Assembly: GCA_000827325.1 (NCBI GenBank)
Contig: KN832883.1
Location: 22,867-86,866 of the forward strand
Length of the DNA stretch: 64,000 bases
Reading direction: 5' to 3'
Source of the DNA: Oidiodendron maius Zn
Taxonomy: Eukaryota; Ascomycota; Leotiomycetes; Myxotrichaceae
Shown here: positions 36,701-48,618 of the stretch, in pieces
How the letters are laid out: each line of letters starts with the position of its first letter
How positions within the stretch are numbered: position 1 is the stretch's first letter
Program-made: the position numbers and the translations under genes
Notes under the pieces: generated by a model
Seen by the model: the letters and a program-made list of their open reading frames with translations, nothing else
What the model was told of the DNA's origin: nothing
Database searches by the model: none

Positions 36701-38299
36701 CAGTCCAACACCACGGCCATGAAAGAAATGTGCTACCACAATTCTTTTTGCATTAAGGGTCGAATTCTTCAGGCGCTCAGCTGTTACTTTCATCAATGTG
36801 GATTTCCCACTCCCCGGCTTTCCTTTGATCCAGAGTAGACCTTGGTGTTGCTGGATGTTACTTCGAGATGTCCATTGGCAGTATTGTTGATTTGTATCAA
36901 GCCACGAGCAAGTACCTTCCATAACAGCCTCTATATTATGCTGGCGCGTCTTCATTCCTTCGAAGGCTAACGATCGAAGACACGCTGCAACATTATTATT
37001 AGTCGAAATATACCGGATTACACAAGGCTACATATCAATGCTTACCATTACCAACTTCATTTAACTCGGCTTGAATTCCTAGCTAAACTAAGCAACTAAC
37101 CTAATATACATGGAGGGAACTGCTAACGGTTCACTATGCCATTCATCCTTTTCTTCAGCTCGCCGCTCACTTGCTGGTAACCATTTTCATCCCTACTGCC
37201 AAATTTGCACATCGTGATATGATTAGCATCGATGCTCTCCGCATTTTCCCGCGGGTCGTCTAATGAAGATGACTCGGGAGGGACAACCTAGAACGGGGTC
37301 AGCACCGCCGTAGAAGTACGCGACTATTGTTCATAGGGACAATCGAACCCTTTCATTCGCCAAGCCAACATTCACTCCTGACATAGCTCGTGCTTCTTGA
37401 AACGTCTTGACCGCAAACTCATGTTGTCTCCAGAGCTTCGGAAAGGACTCCCGCCCCAGCTCCAGCTCGGAGCCACCAACAAGTGCCGTGAGAATCTTAT
37501 CGTTGCTATCCATGCGGAGTGCGAAGCCTGCCACGCGACGAACCATGTCTGCGAGACCCGCAAACCCGGCGCTGCCGCGATGAGGCGTACTCAAGAAAAT
37601 GATCGACGCTGTGCACTGGACGATGTCCTTGAACGAAGCCTCTTCCGAGTCGGCAGATCGACGAAGAACCTACAAAGGTCAGTAAACCGATATCGCCGTG
37701 CTTATACATCATCCAAGAAAGCTACAACATGCGATCCTCACCTCTTTGACAATAATGCCTCCCAATGAATGAGCCACAAACATAACCGGCTGGCCCACGC
37801 GTCTATGCCTCTCCAACGCCGCCAAAAGGTTCCGAGCATGCGCAAATATATTATTCTGATCCACCGGTCCATAGTTTTTAACGATATTCGTATCATACCC
37901 CCAGGTGAGGATACGCGCTTTCGGGCAATCGCTTGGGAGGAACTCCTGGGGCCAAAACACCTCGCTAGCAGGCGCAGGCTTCTTCGAGCGAGAGAACAGC
38001 TTATTCTTCCGTTTCTGAGCCTCAGCGCCGCTCGGCGACGGGGAGCGAACGCTCTCGGCTTCTGGGTCGGGCGTAGTGCCGGTCCATGTTGAAACGGGGT
38101 GGCCGCGGAGCCCGTGGACGAAAACGATGCTTTTCGAGCGAACACACGATGTTAGTCTCTCGTGCAGATGATGTGGATGATGGGTAGGATAGGCTCGCAG
38201 GGCTGGGACAGGGACTAACTCGGCCAGCGGCTCATCTTCTGCAGGTGCATATATAACGCTAAGCCCAGTCGTCAACACCTTTAATCGATCTGAGGACAT
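33767..38299 (-). CDS. NLR: SesB-like hydrolase-NACHT-ankyrin-multi-TM
   Basis: Five exons join in frame: 38299-37742, 37669-37349, 37287-37128, 37078-37046, 36984-33767. They encode 1429 residues. Residues 50-350 are a SesB-like serine hydrolase: SIVFVHGLRGHP, nucleophile S178 in AHSLGG, and STPHRGS. Linker ACLRSLAFEGM precedes a NACHT ATPase with Walker A GKPGSGKST (412-420) and Walker B FIDALDE (523-528). VQFIHETVRSFFL (878-890) is the usual STAND motif after the arm. Ankyrin-like repeats occupy about 1007-1160. The last 130 residues (about 1297-1425) contain four or five hydrophobic helices, unusual for this class. Fungal NLRs of this kind act in non-self recognition and regulated cell death; the hydrolase is the expected effector. 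No stops interrupt the frame, so the gene looks alive beside dead relatives. The 33-nt exon 4 is small but its joins restore the conserved linker. Donors gttcga and gttagc are weak. Confidence 0.85.
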
Positions 38300-39711
38300 G
38301 GCTTCTTGGAGGTAGCTCAACTTTCCAAACAGTTGCTGGAAATGAGGTGTTTGGTTTTGATCAGTCTGCTTCGAAACTTTATGAGGGCGCGCAATAATGC
38401 CAAGGGAGCTTTGGAGCGGGGTTGTAAGGTGTTGCGTCAAGTGGGGCTTAATTTAGGTGCACGTGATGGGCGCGTATTTTCAGGTAATAATGCTCTATAT
38501 TTTCTAAGGGTGGGTTCAACCACCACCTTTATACTTCGTGACAGCACCAGAATTCCAAATACAGTCTCAGATAACTCAAATCAAGGAGTTTCAGCATACA
38601 TAACATGTACTCCTTCATACAGTCTGTAATATTAGCATTCGGAGTGTAAATATCAGCATTTGAGTTGGTTACTCAGCACCGAAACTGGACTAGCTTCTGG
38701 ATACCGCAACATAAGGCTGTATAGTACGGACGGCCTGAGGCGTTAGGACATCAGGTTCTAAGCTGCCATGACTGCACTGCTTGGATTCAATATATAATAA
38801 AGTGCAGAAATTGTTTGCTGTCTAATTGTGATATTTATAAGCCAGGTTATCATATTTTCATAATTTGCCGTTGATTAGTATTATCAAGTATATATGACAT
38901 CCAAAATCAGGAGCTTCTCAAAATCAGCTCACAACTAATGCCTAAGGCTGCCGAAGGTATGTGGCTGAGAAGCAAAGGGATGGATTTCGTTGGGGTAAGT
39001 AATACTCAGTTGCAATAAGATCTGGGTTTGTTTGTTAGAACATTCCTTAGTATAGGGTTTTGCTGCGATTAGACAACAAAGGCAGCAGGCTTGGCATTGT
39101 GCAGCCAACAAATACTGCTAGAGTGGATGAAGGGGAAAAGAACGGCAACCAGGATAATCCAGCATGGCAAGTACACATGATGCCGTTAGGTACTTTTTGT
39201 TTGGAAAATGGTTGGACATTTTCATAAATTGATTGGCAGTGCAAAAATGCTAGGCAATGCAGTACATGCGAGCTTTGGCTTCAGAAGTGCTTGTTCAGCA
39301 AGCAAGAGTTAAAGAATCCGAGATATAACGCTCTTTATTATACCCTTCTACTGTGATTTGTTACTAACACAATCTAGTTATGCCGTGGTGCCAAATCAAC
39401 AATGCGGAGTTCTACTGACACACGTATGATGTCAACTAATTCTAGATCAATAACCACATTTTGTAACAAACGGTCGGCTAGCGGCCAGCGATTGTCAAGA
39501 AGGAAACAGGAGGGATTGTAGTATGTTAGGTAATCAGACTTTGGGTAAGGAAGGAGGGTGCAATGCGAAATGATATAACTTTCGAACGCAGTGAGACCCG
39601 GGGGTTTGGGGGCTGGCCCCCATGAACGATATCTATAACATATAAAAGCTACGCTTTCACCCTGCGGAAATATCCTATTTGCGGCCCCCTAGTTGTAGTC
39701 ACGAGGTCCTA
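38300..39711. other. Intergenic upstream of the NLR
   Basis: Should contain the NLR promoter. No gene is supported. A perfect GC palindrome, gggggctggccccc, lies near 39608, and the sequence from 38800 to 39400 is AT-rich with no repeat I can pair. Confidence 0.4.
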
Positions 39712-39785
39712 CTCATGTGACTGTGGCCCATGTGACTATGAAGCATGTGACTATGAGTCACATGTTATTGTATCACGTGACCATG
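39712..39785. repeat. Short tandem repeat with CATGTGAC/CACGTGAC words
   Basis: About five 15-bp units, each holding catgtgac or a variant (tcatgtgactgtggcc, catgtgactatgaag, catgtgactatgagt, cacatgttattgtat, cacgtgacc). It sits directly at the 5-prime break of the Fot1/pogo fragment. The words resemble E-boxes, but function is unknown. Confidence 0.6.
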
Positions 39786-39793
39786 GATCCAAC

Positions 39794-40877
39794 TTGCCAG
39801 GCTCTGTTAAAGTTCTTGTGAGTACTCACGACAGGCGAGATTATAGAGGTGCGAGAGTCAAGCGCACGACCGTGACTGCAATCGAATATATCAGTAGTGA
39901 TGGTAGGTATCTAAACCCTATGATTATCTGGCCAGCGAGTACCCATCGAAGCAACTGGACTACATTCCCTACCCCTGGATGGCAGTATGCGTGCTCCGAC
40001 TCTGGGTATACCGACCTCAGATCAGCTTGGAGTGGCTCAAGCGTATATTTGATCCCGAGACCAAAGAACGAGCTGACAAGAGACCACGCGTCTTGATCTG
40101 CAATAGCTTTGGAACCCATGAAACCCTCGAAATCTTAGAGTTCTGTTTCGACAACAATATTCTTTTATGTCGTCTCCCCTCTCATACCTCCCACAAGCTC
40201 CAGCCTTGTGATGTAGCAGTGTTTGCTCCCCTCAAGGCAGCTTATCGCGACCAGGTTGATCGACTCGAGCAAGGAGGTGTAAATACGATCGGCAAGGAGC
40301 ACTTCACCTCTTTATATAGCACCGCAAGGGAAAGAGCGTTCACACCAAAGAATATCAAGGCCGGCTTCGCCGCAAGCGGTTTGTTCCCGTTCAATCCAGA
40401 TAGGGTGCTCAGAAGTATGCCCGCCCCCCCCCAGCTGAACCAGCGATTCCAAGAGCCGATAAGGTGAAGGTAGGGTCTTGTCGGCAAGACGTAGAACCGC
40501 AAACGCCTGTAACGCCAGTGTCAGCAGAGGCTTTCATGTCGCTACAGAACCTAATCATCCAACGGGATGCTTATACGCTTGATGAAATGAGCAAACAGAA
40601 CCTAGCGAGGCACTTACAGATTTGTACCAGAGCTTTCCAAAAATCTTCTGCCAAGAGTATCCTACAGGAGGACCGAATTCAATTCCTAACCACGATTAAC
40701 AACGAAGCTAAGGTTCGACGATCGACGAAGTCGTTAGTGCTAGGAAAGGCGAAGGTTATGAGCTATGAGGACCCTAAGCCAGCGAGTGCCTTGGTGATGC
40801 AGGCCAGCAGAACACAGATTGCGGAAGATGAGATTGTGCCAGAACCAAGGAGAGCTCCAGTAGCGCAGATGTATTAG
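39794..40877 (+). pseudogene. Fot1/pogo-type DDE transposase fragment
   Basis: Three frames in succession read as the catalytic and C-terminal parts of a pogo/Fot1 transposase: VKVLVSTHDRRDYRGARVKR and PGWQYACSDSGYTD (to about 40015), then SLEWLKRIFDPETK through GLFPFNPDRVL (to about 40460), then the C-terminal helical part to 40877. Frameshifts lie near 40015 and 40460. The second catalytic Asp is lost: RVLICNSFGTHE reads N-S where the family has D-G, and both are G-to-A changes. The N-terminal HTH/CENP-B half is missing. SHTSHKLQPCDVAVFAPLK is the family hallmark. Confidence 0.8.
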
Positions 40878-41425
40878 CGGATGAGGAGACTGCCGCACGA
40901 TATTTTAATAAAGTTAATAGACTAATCCTTGGTTGAGGCAAGCTCGGCTGGCTTCGAGACTTGTTGCTATAGAGTAGAGTTGATGTTAATCTTCGTTGGT
41001 TTTTCATACGATTTGGTTGTACCTTTATTCGCAATTGTGCTCGCTATCGTTGTGCCCATATTCTGTGTCTTGGGAAGTGTTGCCTCTTATCGACGTGCAT
41101 ATCAGCGTCGTGCCATATTGTCACCATCTGAACTGCTCCCAACGTCTCTTCGCCAAGTCATCGTTGTCCTGCATGCTGGCTACCGGGCATCTCCTGGCAG
41201 TCTTTGACCTTCTAACTTACGGACTCAGTCATCCGTAAGGTCATCTTCGAATTCGTCAGCAATTTGGCAATAGGAGCGGATCCCCCTCGGAGGCTTTGGC
41301 TAGAAATCGAAGAGGTTCATTTTAGGCAGAGCGCAAAGAGAAGAAATGAAAAGCCGGAAGTGAAAGACAGAAGTTTGGTATGCAAAAGCAGAAAGGGGAT
41401 GGCCGATTTTGCTGGCCGCACACAA
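40878..41425. other. Intergenic, possible transposon 3-prime flank
   Basis: Hydrophobic ORFs at 40929-41238 in two plus frames lack homology or splice support. Probably flank of the pogo fragment. No terminal repeats identified. Confidence 0.35.
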
Positions 41426-41989
41426 GGCCACTTTTTGCTCCAACTTCATCGGAGGATATCGGGAAACAGGAATTTTCCGGAAGGGTAAGTGCAGCCACAA
41501 CGTCGCAGCCACGCTCTTAGGCAGCCATAGATTTTATTAGAATTTTACCGACGTTACTATAGCCACACCGCGATCCTTGATCGCTTGTTGGAGGAGGTAT
41601 CAGCCTATGTGGCGATGGCGTATAACATGGCGCGCTCTGGCCGCCACAATACTGAGAAAAACTTTTTTGTATCGTAATGAAACTCGGAAATCTATATCTA
41701 ATCATTCTATTATTTTAAAAGGCGAAAAGAGTCCAGTGGTGGTGTCACGGGTCGAGGGGTCCTATTATACTATAAAAAGAGGCTCTCTATAATTCATGTA
41801 GGCGGCGACGACATGATCAAAATTTTCAGAATTAATAGGTTGGGAGTATTCCGGAGAGGTATACAATGTAATTAAAATAAAAATATAGAGAAATTTTGAT
41901 ACATTTACAGATTTAGAGTCGCTTGAATTCAACGTACCTGCGATTTGTTTCGTTATAGGGTGCGTTTCGCTACGCAGGGACTGAGGTTA
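41426..41989 (+). repeat. Repeat family A copy 3
   Basis: Starts ggccactttttgctcc and ends gctacgcagggactgaggtta. It aligns end to end with 48619-49180. It is followed immediately by a family B copy, as a family C copy is at 23934. Confidence 0.75.
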
Positions 41990-42350
41990 TCTTACTTTCT
42001 TTAACTATTTCCCCCTAAGGAGACCACTTAGCAATAGAGAAAAGACTGTAGTTGATTATACTATCAACGGTTTTAATCACGCCACCGATTTCCGCTTTAG
42101 CTGTCCCCCCCTGCTTAATCGCGACCATTAGAGTCTCTTTAAAATTCGGAGCACTTGCGGAAAGGCCTTATGACGAAAGAATATGGTTCCAAATTTTAAA
42201 GAAACTTAGAGAGGAAAAGAATGCAGTCCGGGAGTTTCGCCGTTGCGAGGGGAGGGGCGATATGTTTCGGTGTTTAGTAGTGTGCATTTACCTACTGTAG
42301 TCAAAATATACTATGTTCACGCCCAGGCTCGCTATATTTTACCTAGCCAC
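41990..42350 (+). repeat. Repeat family B copy 3
   Basis: The most complete B copy, from cttactttctttaactatttcc through aaaattcggagcacttgcgg to ggctcgctatattttaccta. No coding potential. Confidence 0.65.
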
Positions 42351-42676
42351 GATTCTCAGGCCTGATCACGTGTGTGGAGTACAATAGTGACGCGTATAGC
42401 GTATGAACGGGTTTCTCTATTGGCAGGCGATAGCACGCTGGTGCCTGGGCGGCATGAGCGCTAAGCGCTGTCTCTCGTCTCCATCACCATCGCGATGGCA
42501 AATATGGATAGAGCCAGTCAAGTCCTGGCGCAAGGCGTAAATTTAGGTGTAAGTTAATGGTAGAGCTGTGAGAAAGAAGCCCTCATGGCTTATCTAATGT
42601 TTAGCTGTCTTCCCAGCTTGTGTAGTTTCTGCTTCAAAGACCTCGATTTTGCTGCTCTACACTCTGTAAACTCATT
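42351..42676. other. Intergenic
   Basis: 3-prime flank of the HET/NB-ARC/TPR pseudogene. Nothing else is seen. Confidence 0.4.
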
Positions 42677-45600
42677 TTAGCCTACCTTCGACTCTCCAGA
42701 CGCAACTTGTAACGCTTGAAGCTGATCTTCAAGTTGCCTACACCGGTTCGAACATGGCCCTTGGACGGTTGTGAATCCAGACAATGCTCGATTATACATT
42801 GCCTTTGCTATGTCTTTCCGGTCGGTTTATGAGAAGAGGTCTCCAAAGGCGAACATGGTATTTAATGCCGGTATATAAGATGATACAAATTTATAGCCAA
42901 GAGCGTCCTTATAGCCTTGCAGCGTGCGGTCGTATATCACCTCTGCTTCTGCCAGCTTGCCTTGGTTAAAGTAGAGGACGTCTAGGTTGTGGACTGTATC
43001 GAGTGTTGATGTGTGGTCCGGTCCAAGTGTATTCTCATAGCCTTCTAGCGCTCGAATATACATCGCCTCTGCTTCTGCCAGCTTGCCTTGGTCTTTATAG
43101 AGGGTACCTAGGTTGTTGACCGTTGAGAGTGTTGATGTGTAGTCCGGTCCAAGTGCATTCTCCTTGCCTTCTAGCGCTCGAATATACATCGCCTCTGCTT
43201 CTGCCAGCTTGCCTTGGTCTTTATAGAGGGTACCTAGGTTGTTGACCGTTGAGAGTGTTGATATGTGGTCAGGTCCAAGTGCTTTCTCACAGCCTTCTAG
43301 TGCTTGAAGATATATCGCCTCTGCCTCTATTAGCTTGCCTTAGCCTTTGTAGAGTGTACCTAGGTTGTGGACCGTATCGAGTATTGATGTATAGTCCGGT
43401 CCAAGTGTATTCTTATAGCCTTCTAGCGCTCGAATATACATCGCCTCTGCCTCTGCCAGCTTACCTTGGTCAGAGTAGAGGATGCCTAGGTTGTTAACTG
43501 TATTAAGTGTTGATATGTGGTCCGGTTCAAGTGCCTTCTTACAGCCTTCTAGCGCCTAAAGATACATTGCCTCTGCCTCTACCAGCTTGCCTTGGTCAGA
43601 GTAAAGATCACCCAGACTATGAAAACCCTAATATAGTCTGTCTATATCTACCTTAGCATCTGCTATAAAGGAGGCCTATTGTGTTGTATATTGAAGGAGC
43701 CGCTGCTATAAGAGCTACTAGTGCTTCTTATTTGTATTAGGAACCTCCAAGACTATACAGGTTAAGGCTAGATATACAAGGCTCTTGTCCTACTCTTTGT
43801 TAAGTATAAACACTATCTATAAGTGAACACAACTATATACACTATACCCTCTAGCCCCGGTCTGCTACTGAGGAGACCTGTCTAGATCAACCAGTCCGAA
43901 AGTATATAGTAGACTAATAGCCTCATTAAAGTTCAGTTTGTCCTTTGTAAGCTTCTGTATCTATTTATTATCTATAGAGTTTGTATACTGAAGGAGGTCA
44001 AACTATAAGTCCTATCGATCAAAATATACCTATAGCTTGAGTAGTTTTGCTGATACTATATTCTGCTGTTAGATCCGATTGAAAGTAATCTGCTATATCG
44101 TATATAGTGTACGATCTTTATAGGAATCCAATAGGGGACTTGTTGTCTAAAGCTTTAACTATAATATCTTATAGAGCTGAAGATAATCCAAGAAGCTTGT
44201 CATTACCTGCTTGAGATATACCTCTACTATAGATAGAGCAAGCAGTAGGCTATCGAGTTCCTTGATAAATGCTATAGCATTAGGATCTGCCTTATTAGTA
44301 TTCTCTTTGCTCCTAATATCAATTATACTAATATACCCTTTTCAATGCCCTTACGTCCTGATATGTTAGACATAATCTTAAGACTATCACTAACATCTAG
44401 CAGTTTCTGAATATGAATTCGTTTACCCTGCTTGACTTGTGACGACTGTGTTATAATGATAATTGATCTGTAATCAGACTAAGGGAGGAATTGATGTATA
44501 TCGATTGCCGAGTTGTCAGGATTACTAGGTATTTTAGGATTGTTAAGGTTATTATAGATCATTAGCTATATTGCGTTCTACAGGAAATCAAGCTAGCCCT
44601 TGACTACACTAACAACTTGATCGAGGTCTTGATCTTGGTCTATACTTGATAGTACACTAGTAGAAGGATAATATCTCAGCACCTGCTGAGCGATGTCCCG
44701 AAAGCTTAGCTTGAGTGAGTCCTTGTTATTTGCGTTTAGGCAGAAGACTACTATATATTTCTCCTTATATCGTCTGGTATATATAATCGCTAGCTGAGTC
44801 TTTCCTATACCCCTAAGACTATACAGGATGATACAGGATCAACTACTGTAATCTTGAAGCAGCTTGTACATTTTCGATAGCTCCTTCTCTCTAGCAACAA
44901 ACTATATAGCTTTAGGATATAATGCAAGGTTGAGCCCGATAGCAAATTGCTCGAAATCGACCCCTGTGCTGGTCAGTTTTGTTGCTTTAGTTAGTATATC
45001 CAACTTACCCTTGTATAGCCTGTGAATCTTATCCTCTAACTGCCTGAATGTCTGGTCCCTTCTCTCACTGTAATTTGGTACTATAGACACTTCGAAGATC
45101 CCGATTAAGCAGTATACTGTATCCTCTTCAATAGTAGTATTCCGGCGCTCTGCCTAGGATCTGTACTCTTTGATACTAAAATTCGATAATGCATCACCTT
45201 GGAGAGCTTTGTTTGCGATGCTGGTAACTTCGTATATCTAAGACTCAAGCAACAACTTGCTCCCTAGTCGCCTACCCTCCGAGCTAAAGAAGTCAACCAG
45301 CCTTAGCGCAATGAGCTCTTGAAGCGTCCAGCCTTGAGTGAACTAACGGCTATTCCTAAAGGCTTCCTCCTATAACCTCTAGTCATCCAGCGTATTGTCA
45401 GGCTTAGAGACATCCGAAAGGTAGATATAGCAGCGTGCTGTATTCTTATACTACCGAAACATAGAATTGATCGCTGCGCCAAGCTTGACTGTATTCTTCT
45501 TATCGATATAGCAGGTGTCCACCCAGAAGTATTCAAGCCTATCTACTGCAGCTTGCTTCATGCAGAACTGTATCTTACTCCACCCAGCCTTGTTTACAGT

Positions 45601-45750
45601 CTTGCTCTTGTCCTTGCCTTTCTTCAAGTCTTGATAGATGACCTCCTCTTCTCCCCAGGTATAAGAGAGTATTGTATAGGCAGGGACTTCGCCGCTAGTA
45701 GGTTCGCGAAAGGCGATCTTGCTGTCGGGTTTGTGTTGCAAGAGGCGTAT
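42677..45750 (-). pseudogene. HET-NB-ARC-TPR NLR killed by RIP
   Basis: Read from 45750, the gene shows a HET domain (YTILSYTWGEEEV, LEYFWVDTCYIDKKN, INSMFR-stop-Y, FTQGWTLQELIA), then a linker and an NB-ARC domain (LRGIGKTQLA P-loop near 44805, GSIIIT-like region near 44470). After an AT-rich stretch come kinesin-light-chain-type TPR repeats (GKLAEAEAMYIRALEGYENT) between 43620 and 42827. The tail TDRKDIAKAMYNRAL ends at 42677. The expected start codon reads ATA (45748-45750). At least ten in-frame stops occur, most exactly where the family has Trp (MFR-W-Y, SR-W-F). TPR stop TAA 42827-42829 fits CAA. The TPR part is in another frame, so at least one indel or intron is present. HET-NLRs trigger incompatibility cell death; this copy cannot. 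Confidence 0.85.
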
Positions 45751-46499
45751 AAGAGATATGCTGGAGGTCCGCGAGCGATCTCAAGGCAAGCGCGACTCGT
45801 ATTACTTGTTCGGCATATGGTGCAAGCACTGCGATTCAAGGTCGACAGGATGCGAAGCAGCCGTCGAAGGACTGATAGTAAGAAGGATATGCCGTCGTGG
45901 TCGTAGGCGCGCGCCCACGAGGCTGCGTGGCGCAATCTGGCCAGCCACTTGCATGGCGGAGGTAGATGGAATGTGAAAGGACGCTTCATTTTATTTGGAA
46001 ACCTTACAGTCGCTTGCAAACCGGGCTTCACTCTTACAACAGCGCAAGGTTTATACTGCGCCACACTGGCCACAGTTCCTCACATGATCGGAACCATACC
46101 ACGTTAGGCGTACCGTATGTAACACAAACTTATAGACACGTGACTAGAGGCCTCTGGTTGGAAGGGTTGCTGAGTAGATGCATAAATCGTGGCTCCTCTT
46201 CCTCTTTGAATTTCAAAACACCTAATTCACCATCACAAATCCAATCCACAACATCCTCCCTCCCTTGACTTTTTGCCTGCGACATTACTTTCACTCTCCC
46301 TGTAAGCGACGCCTCCAAGGTGATTGCAAGCAGGGAGTCTAGCCACATAGGTGTTCTGTACGATACACCTGCTGCAGCGAGCGCCCAATTATAATATAAT
46401 ATTTTCTGGTAGCGGAGGCCTTATAGGTCTCCGCTAGACTGCTATTTCGACCGAGGGTGGGGACCATCGTGTAGAATACAGCAGTCAGCCATCATCAGC
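45751..46499. other. Intergenic with a possible gene fragment
   Basis: A minus-strand frame from about 46425 to 46130 reads as protein-like sequence (ALAAAGVSYRTPMWLDSLLA, VVDWICDGELGVLKFKEEEE) with no start and a stop just before it. It could be the end of a decayed gene. I do not recognise it. Confidence 0.3.
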
Positions 46500-46591
46500 G
46501 TAAGTCAACCGACATAGAGATAAGATCTTCCCTAATTAGCCGTGCAGATCTCTTTTCTCTTCTCCTCATACTCTTGCCTTTACCTTTCTAG

Positions 46592-47561
46592 ATTCTGAGA
46601 ATCAAGCCCAAGGTCCATTTCGAATCGGAGCTTGTGATCCACCTCTGTCTGTTGGAGAGCTCGTAATCTCCCAAAGTCGTCCTCTTAGCCGGCTTTGCAG
46701 CGCAAGGACTGGAGCCGCCGATTTCATAGAAGACGTGAATTATTCCGACGACTTACCTGAGTTCCAATCTGGATTATTTCAGACAGACGGGCCCTATTAC
46801 TTTCAAGACACCTTCTCTTCAGATGAATACGACAGAGTACCACAGCCATCATTTGGGCTAGGTTCAACTCCCATAACCGAAGCACCTGTCAATAAGCTCA
46901 GCTCTTCCCGTACAATACTAGCGCATTACGTTCAGTCAAGAGTTAGAGCTCCGGTTATCAAAAAGTACACCTGTGAGACCTGTCATCGCGTTTTCAATCG
47001 CCAGTGCGACCTCAAGTAAGTTTCCTAATCACAAGTAAACATTTTTACATGCTTATGTCCAAATAGCCAACACAATCGATACCACGAGCGAAAGTTTAAG
47101 TGCACACATGAAGGGTGTCAGTTTCAAGCTCGCGGATTTGCAACCAGTAAGGAACTGAAACGACACATGAACATCCTTGGACATGGATCTTCCAATGCTA
47201 TCAAGTTTTATTGCACTTACTTGTCATGTTCAAAATCATATACAAGACATGATAACCTTATCCGGCATGTTAAGGAAACACATTTCTGAAGATGGTATTC
47301 GCTTTGACTTTGCCAAAGGGTTGGAAAGAGTTCAACTTATTTGCTGCTTCTTCGATACAGATGTTGTCAAGGTACTTTCTTTCAACCTATCTAGGCACTA
47401 TTGACTTTTCACTAATATATTCTTAGTCAAGGCAGGAAGATATCTCAAAGCAGAGCAACGACCCAGGTCCCACTATTTATTCCAGTGAACGTCTGAAAAC
47501 ACCTTCTAATCTATTTTGGACAGTAAGAGACCTCGGATATACAAAATCTTTTAAAGGATAA
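46592..47561 (+). CDS. C2H2 zinc-finger protein, probable frameshift
   Basis: The frame is open from an acceptor at 46591 (a long pyrimidine tract, then ctag; a matching donor gtaagt lies at 46500). An intron 47016-47066 follows. Three zinc fingers are clear: CETCHRVFNRQCDLNQHNRYH, CTHEGC...HMNILGH and CTYLSC...HVKETH. The frame then meets TGA right after HF (about 47286), while a second frame one base off continues as ISEDGIRFDFAKGLERVQL. That frame passes a GT-AG intron (about 47371-47429; gtactt...ttcttag) and ends at 47561. So either the protein stops after finger 3 or one base has been gained or lost there. The N-terminal 110 residues are acidic and aromatic, possibly an activation region. 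No in-frame ATG is visible after 46592, so an upstream first exon is needed. Likely a DNA-binding regulator. Confidence 0.6.
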
Positions 47562-48618
47562 CCTAATATTTAACTAGTTTCTAAATATCTTGCCATCTCT
47601 GAACAACTCCCATAACTGCTCAACCTCACGTGGTCCCCACGTCCATTAGCCCCACACCGGCGTATGCCATAGTTCAAGCATCATTTTCCCTACTGATTTG
47701 GCCTTTGCCCTTCATTAGTTAGCTGAGGATTATGGTGGTGTGGGGAGGCTGTCATACTTATGTGGGCTTATAATTGATTAGACCCCTTCGGTTCGGGAGG
47801 TTAGGTAGAAGAAATAAGATAAAGTGCTTATTATAAAGGTACTTAGTAAAGAGGCAAATAATTGGATGGCAATTCATCTCTATTTTGTTATTAAATTTTG
47901 TGTTTGATTCGTGTCAGTGATGTTTTACAGAATTCTTCGGCAACACTGAACAATTCGCTATTACGAAGTTAAGGGATTTCCTAAACGAAAACAAGGTGGT
48001 AAGCAACCTTTATTTCTACATATCTGAATACGTACTGCTTACATGCTGGTTAAATAAAATCATGCGTAAAGACTATGGTAAATTCAGCCCTGTCGGATAT
48101 TTTTGAGGAGCAGGGCACCGTTTCTACTCGTAGTTGCACACTAACAACCAGTATTAATAGGAGCGAATATCTTGACACAAGAAAAGGAATTGTTTGACTG
48201 CGCATTTTCGCAACGCATGAACTCAATCACCTAACAACATCATGTGATCATTTCATTCTAGTTTCACCCACTATCTAGTATTTAGTATGAGCCTGCACAA
48301 CTCTAGATAGACAATCGAATCAATACATTGTAACTAAATACCGGTTACTGGTGTTACGGTTCGTTCAGAGTGATTTCAACAGGAACTTTTGCTGAATGTC
48401 TCGTGACACACTTAGAGCCTTGTGGTAAATGTGGCAAAAAAAGGTGAAGGCAGTTTTGCAAGCGACTGTACACACTACAGACTGGATTCTAGGACAAATT
48501 ACTCGCTGTTGTTGGGGTGCCGGCTTCTACAAAGGTGAAGGGCGGTAAGATGTAGATGGGGATTAAGGGGAGGGGACGGTTATGAAGGTTGACGGTTCGC
48601 GAGGGACTGCTTCGCGCA
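47562..48618. other. Intergenic
   Basis: No ORF, repeat or RNA gene that I can support. Moderately AT-rich. Confidence 0.45.

Noticed and set aside
37397-38092. Plus-strand ORFs of 107-123 codons
   Set aside because: Antisense to the hydrolase exons of the NLR.
39604-39622. GC palindrome as a terminator
   Set aside because: Eukaryotic context and no adjacent gene end; noted only as a palindrome.
45553-46073. Overlapping ORFs on both strands upstream of the HET pseudogene
   Set aside because: They overlap the HET domain frame or its promoter and show no motifs.
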